Assembly: GCA_003552485.1 (NCBI GenBank)
Contig: PUMX01000480.1
Coordinates: 1 to 6,891, forward strand
Length of the DNA stretch: 6,891 bases
Reading direction: 5' to 3'
Origin: Candidatus Hydrogenedentota bacterium
Lineage (GTDB): Bacteria > Hydrogenedentota > Hydrogenedentia > Hydrogenedentales > SLHB01
Shown here: one piece after another, positions 6,273 to 6,891 of the stretch
Numbering within the stretch: position 1 is the first letter of the stretch
Layout: each line of letters opens with the position of its first letter
Made by a program: the position numbers and the translations under genes
Notes under the pieces: model-generated
Database searches by the model: none
The model's input: the letters and a program-made list of their open reading frames with translations, nothing else
What the model was told of the DNA's origin: nothing

Positions 6273-6891
6273 GTGTTCCCGTTAACACATAATGGCATCG
6301 CGCCCACCAACGGACCCGGCCAAGCGCTGGGCCGCGGGTGGGCGCTGTTTTTTGTGTCGGCGCTGGCAATGCTCAACGCTGGGTCGCAGGCGGAAGTCCT
6401 CGAAATACGAGCAGAGGCGCTCGACGACTGGACCATAGTAGTCGCCGACGAGGCGCACGAAGCCGAGCAATACGCGGCAGAGGAATTGCAGCGGTTTCTG
6501 CTGGACACCACAGGGGCTGAACTCCCAATCATCTCCACCACGCGCTCGCCGGATCAGCAGATTCGCGTAGGTGGCAGCGCCGCTTTGGACGGCGAGGATG
6601 CTGATGACTCGCTCAATGAGGAGGCCGTGCTCATCGAAGCGGGGCCGCGCGGCATTACGCTCTCAGGCGGCTCGCCCCGCGGCGCGCTCTTCGCCGTTTA
6701 TCACTTTGCTGAACAGTTTCTCGGCGTGCGTTTCCTCACCGCCGATCATACTCATACCCCACAAATTGAAACGTTGCGCGTTCCATTGGGCGATACGGTT
6801 TACGAACCGCCGTTCGCTTTTCGCTGGAGCTACTACTATGAACTGAACGAACACCCAGCATTCGCCGCGCGCCTGCGCAACAACGTCATCA
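6273..6891 (+). CDS. Secreted alpha-glucuronidase-N / DUF4838-type glycosidase-like protein, N-terminal part (runs off right edge)
   Basis: The frame is open from upstream of 6273 to the window end, about 206 codons from GTG 6273. From 6390 the sequence matches the N-terminal domain typical of GH67/GH20-like and DUF4838 proteins: WTIVVADEAHEAEQYAAEELQ, then LSGGSPRGALFAVYHFAEQFLGVRFL and EPPFAFRWSYYYELNEHPAFAARL, each read in continuous segments. These proteins have an alpha/beta N-domain before a TIM-barrel and are common in polysaccharide-degrading PVC bacteria; the catalytic part lies outside the window. A signal peptide is likely, with core WALFFVSALAML and a cleavage after GSQA before E6393. 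The start is uncertain. GTG 6273 gives a long n-region and no Shine-Dalgarno. ATG 6369 removes the signal. ATG 6292 lies in another frame and needs a -1 shift at the T6 run. The terminator-like hairpin at 6300-6353 overlaps the signal-peptide codons. Substrate unknown. Confidence 0.82.
   Translation, partial: MFPLTHNGIAPTNGPGQALGRGWALFFVSALAMLNAGSQAEVLEIRAEALDDWTIVVADEAHEAEQYAAEELQRFLLDTTGAELPIISTTRSPDQQIRVGGSAALDGEDADDSLNEEAVLIEAGPRGITLSGGSPRGALFAVYHFAEQFLGVRFLTADHTHTPQIETLRVPLGDTVYEPPFAFRWSYYYELNEHPAFAARLRNNVI
6300..6353 (+). terminator. Terminator-like hairpin with T6 tail after the DUF3299-like gene
   Basis: GCGCCCACC (6300-6308) pairs perfectly with GGTGGGCGC (6337-6345). Within the loop CGGCC (6317-6321) can pair with GGCCG (6330-6334). 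The stem is followed by TG and six T residues (6348-6353). It lies 48 bases after the DUF3299-like stop, a normal distance for an intrinsic terminator, yet it falls inside the apparent signal-peptide codons of the next gene. It could stop transcription from the upstream gene, or act as an attenuator for the downstream gene. Confidence 0.55.

Noticed and set aside
6272..6289. TGTGTT/AACACA inverted repeat after the DUF3299-like stop
   Set aside because: It is a weak AT-rich 6-bp stem without a T-tract. The GC-rich hairpin at 6300-6353 is the better terminator candidate.

Overview
The window suggests a GC-rich Gram-negative bacterium of the PVC / Candidatus Hydrogenedentes type (Planctomycetes, Lentisphaerae and relatives). 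This is inferred from gene content only: a Tat-exported Gfo/Idh/MocA oxidoreductase, a Tat-exported sugar-isomerase-like TIM barrel, a DUF4838-type glycosidase-like protein and a FecR-DUF6600 protein with a low-complexity tail. There is no rRNA or other phylogenetic marker here, so the placement is tentative.

Layout. Positions 1-2575 (minus strand) hold one very long open frame that has no stop and runs off the left edge. It has a signal peptide, a FecR-like domain and a DUF6600-like aromatic domain. About 390 residues of Arg/Asp/Glu/Ser-rich disordered sequence follow, and then a 17-residue tandem repeat (51 bp period) up to the window edge. Positions 2576-2985 are a divergent intergenic region. 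It has a perfect 9-bp inverted repeat and, on the plus strand, a consensus TATAAT box before the next gene. Positions 2986-4281 (plus) encode the Gfo/Idh/MocA oxidoreductase. Positions 4282-4409 contain a strong terminator-like hairpin. Positions 4410-5447 (plus) encode the TIM-barrel isomerase/epimerase-like protein. Positions 5448-5619 are a leader region with a small hairpin. Positions 5620-6252 (plus) encode a membrane-anchored DUF3299-like protein that starts at GTG. From about 6273 to the right edge (plus) lies the N-terminal part of a secreted alpha-glucuronidase-N / DUF4838-type protein. Its start is ambiguous because a terminator-like hairpin and a T6 run lie across its signal-peptide region.

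How the genes may work together (inference). The oxidoreductase, the TIM barrel and the glycosidase-like protein are all predicted to be exported. They fit extracytoplasmic processing of sugars or glycosides, a common theme in polysaccharide-degrading PVC bacteria. The two Tat proteins resemble the IolG/IolE-like oxidoreductase-isomerase pairing, but a terminator-like hairpin separates them, so they may not be simply co-transcribed. The divergent FecR-DUF6600 protein is probably an envelope or surface protein. The DUF3299 gene has no obvious functional link to its neighbours.

I found no RNA genes, insertion sequences, CRISPR arrays or phage genes. The most unusual items are the long repetitive tail of the minus-strand protein and the conflict of signals at the start of the last gene.
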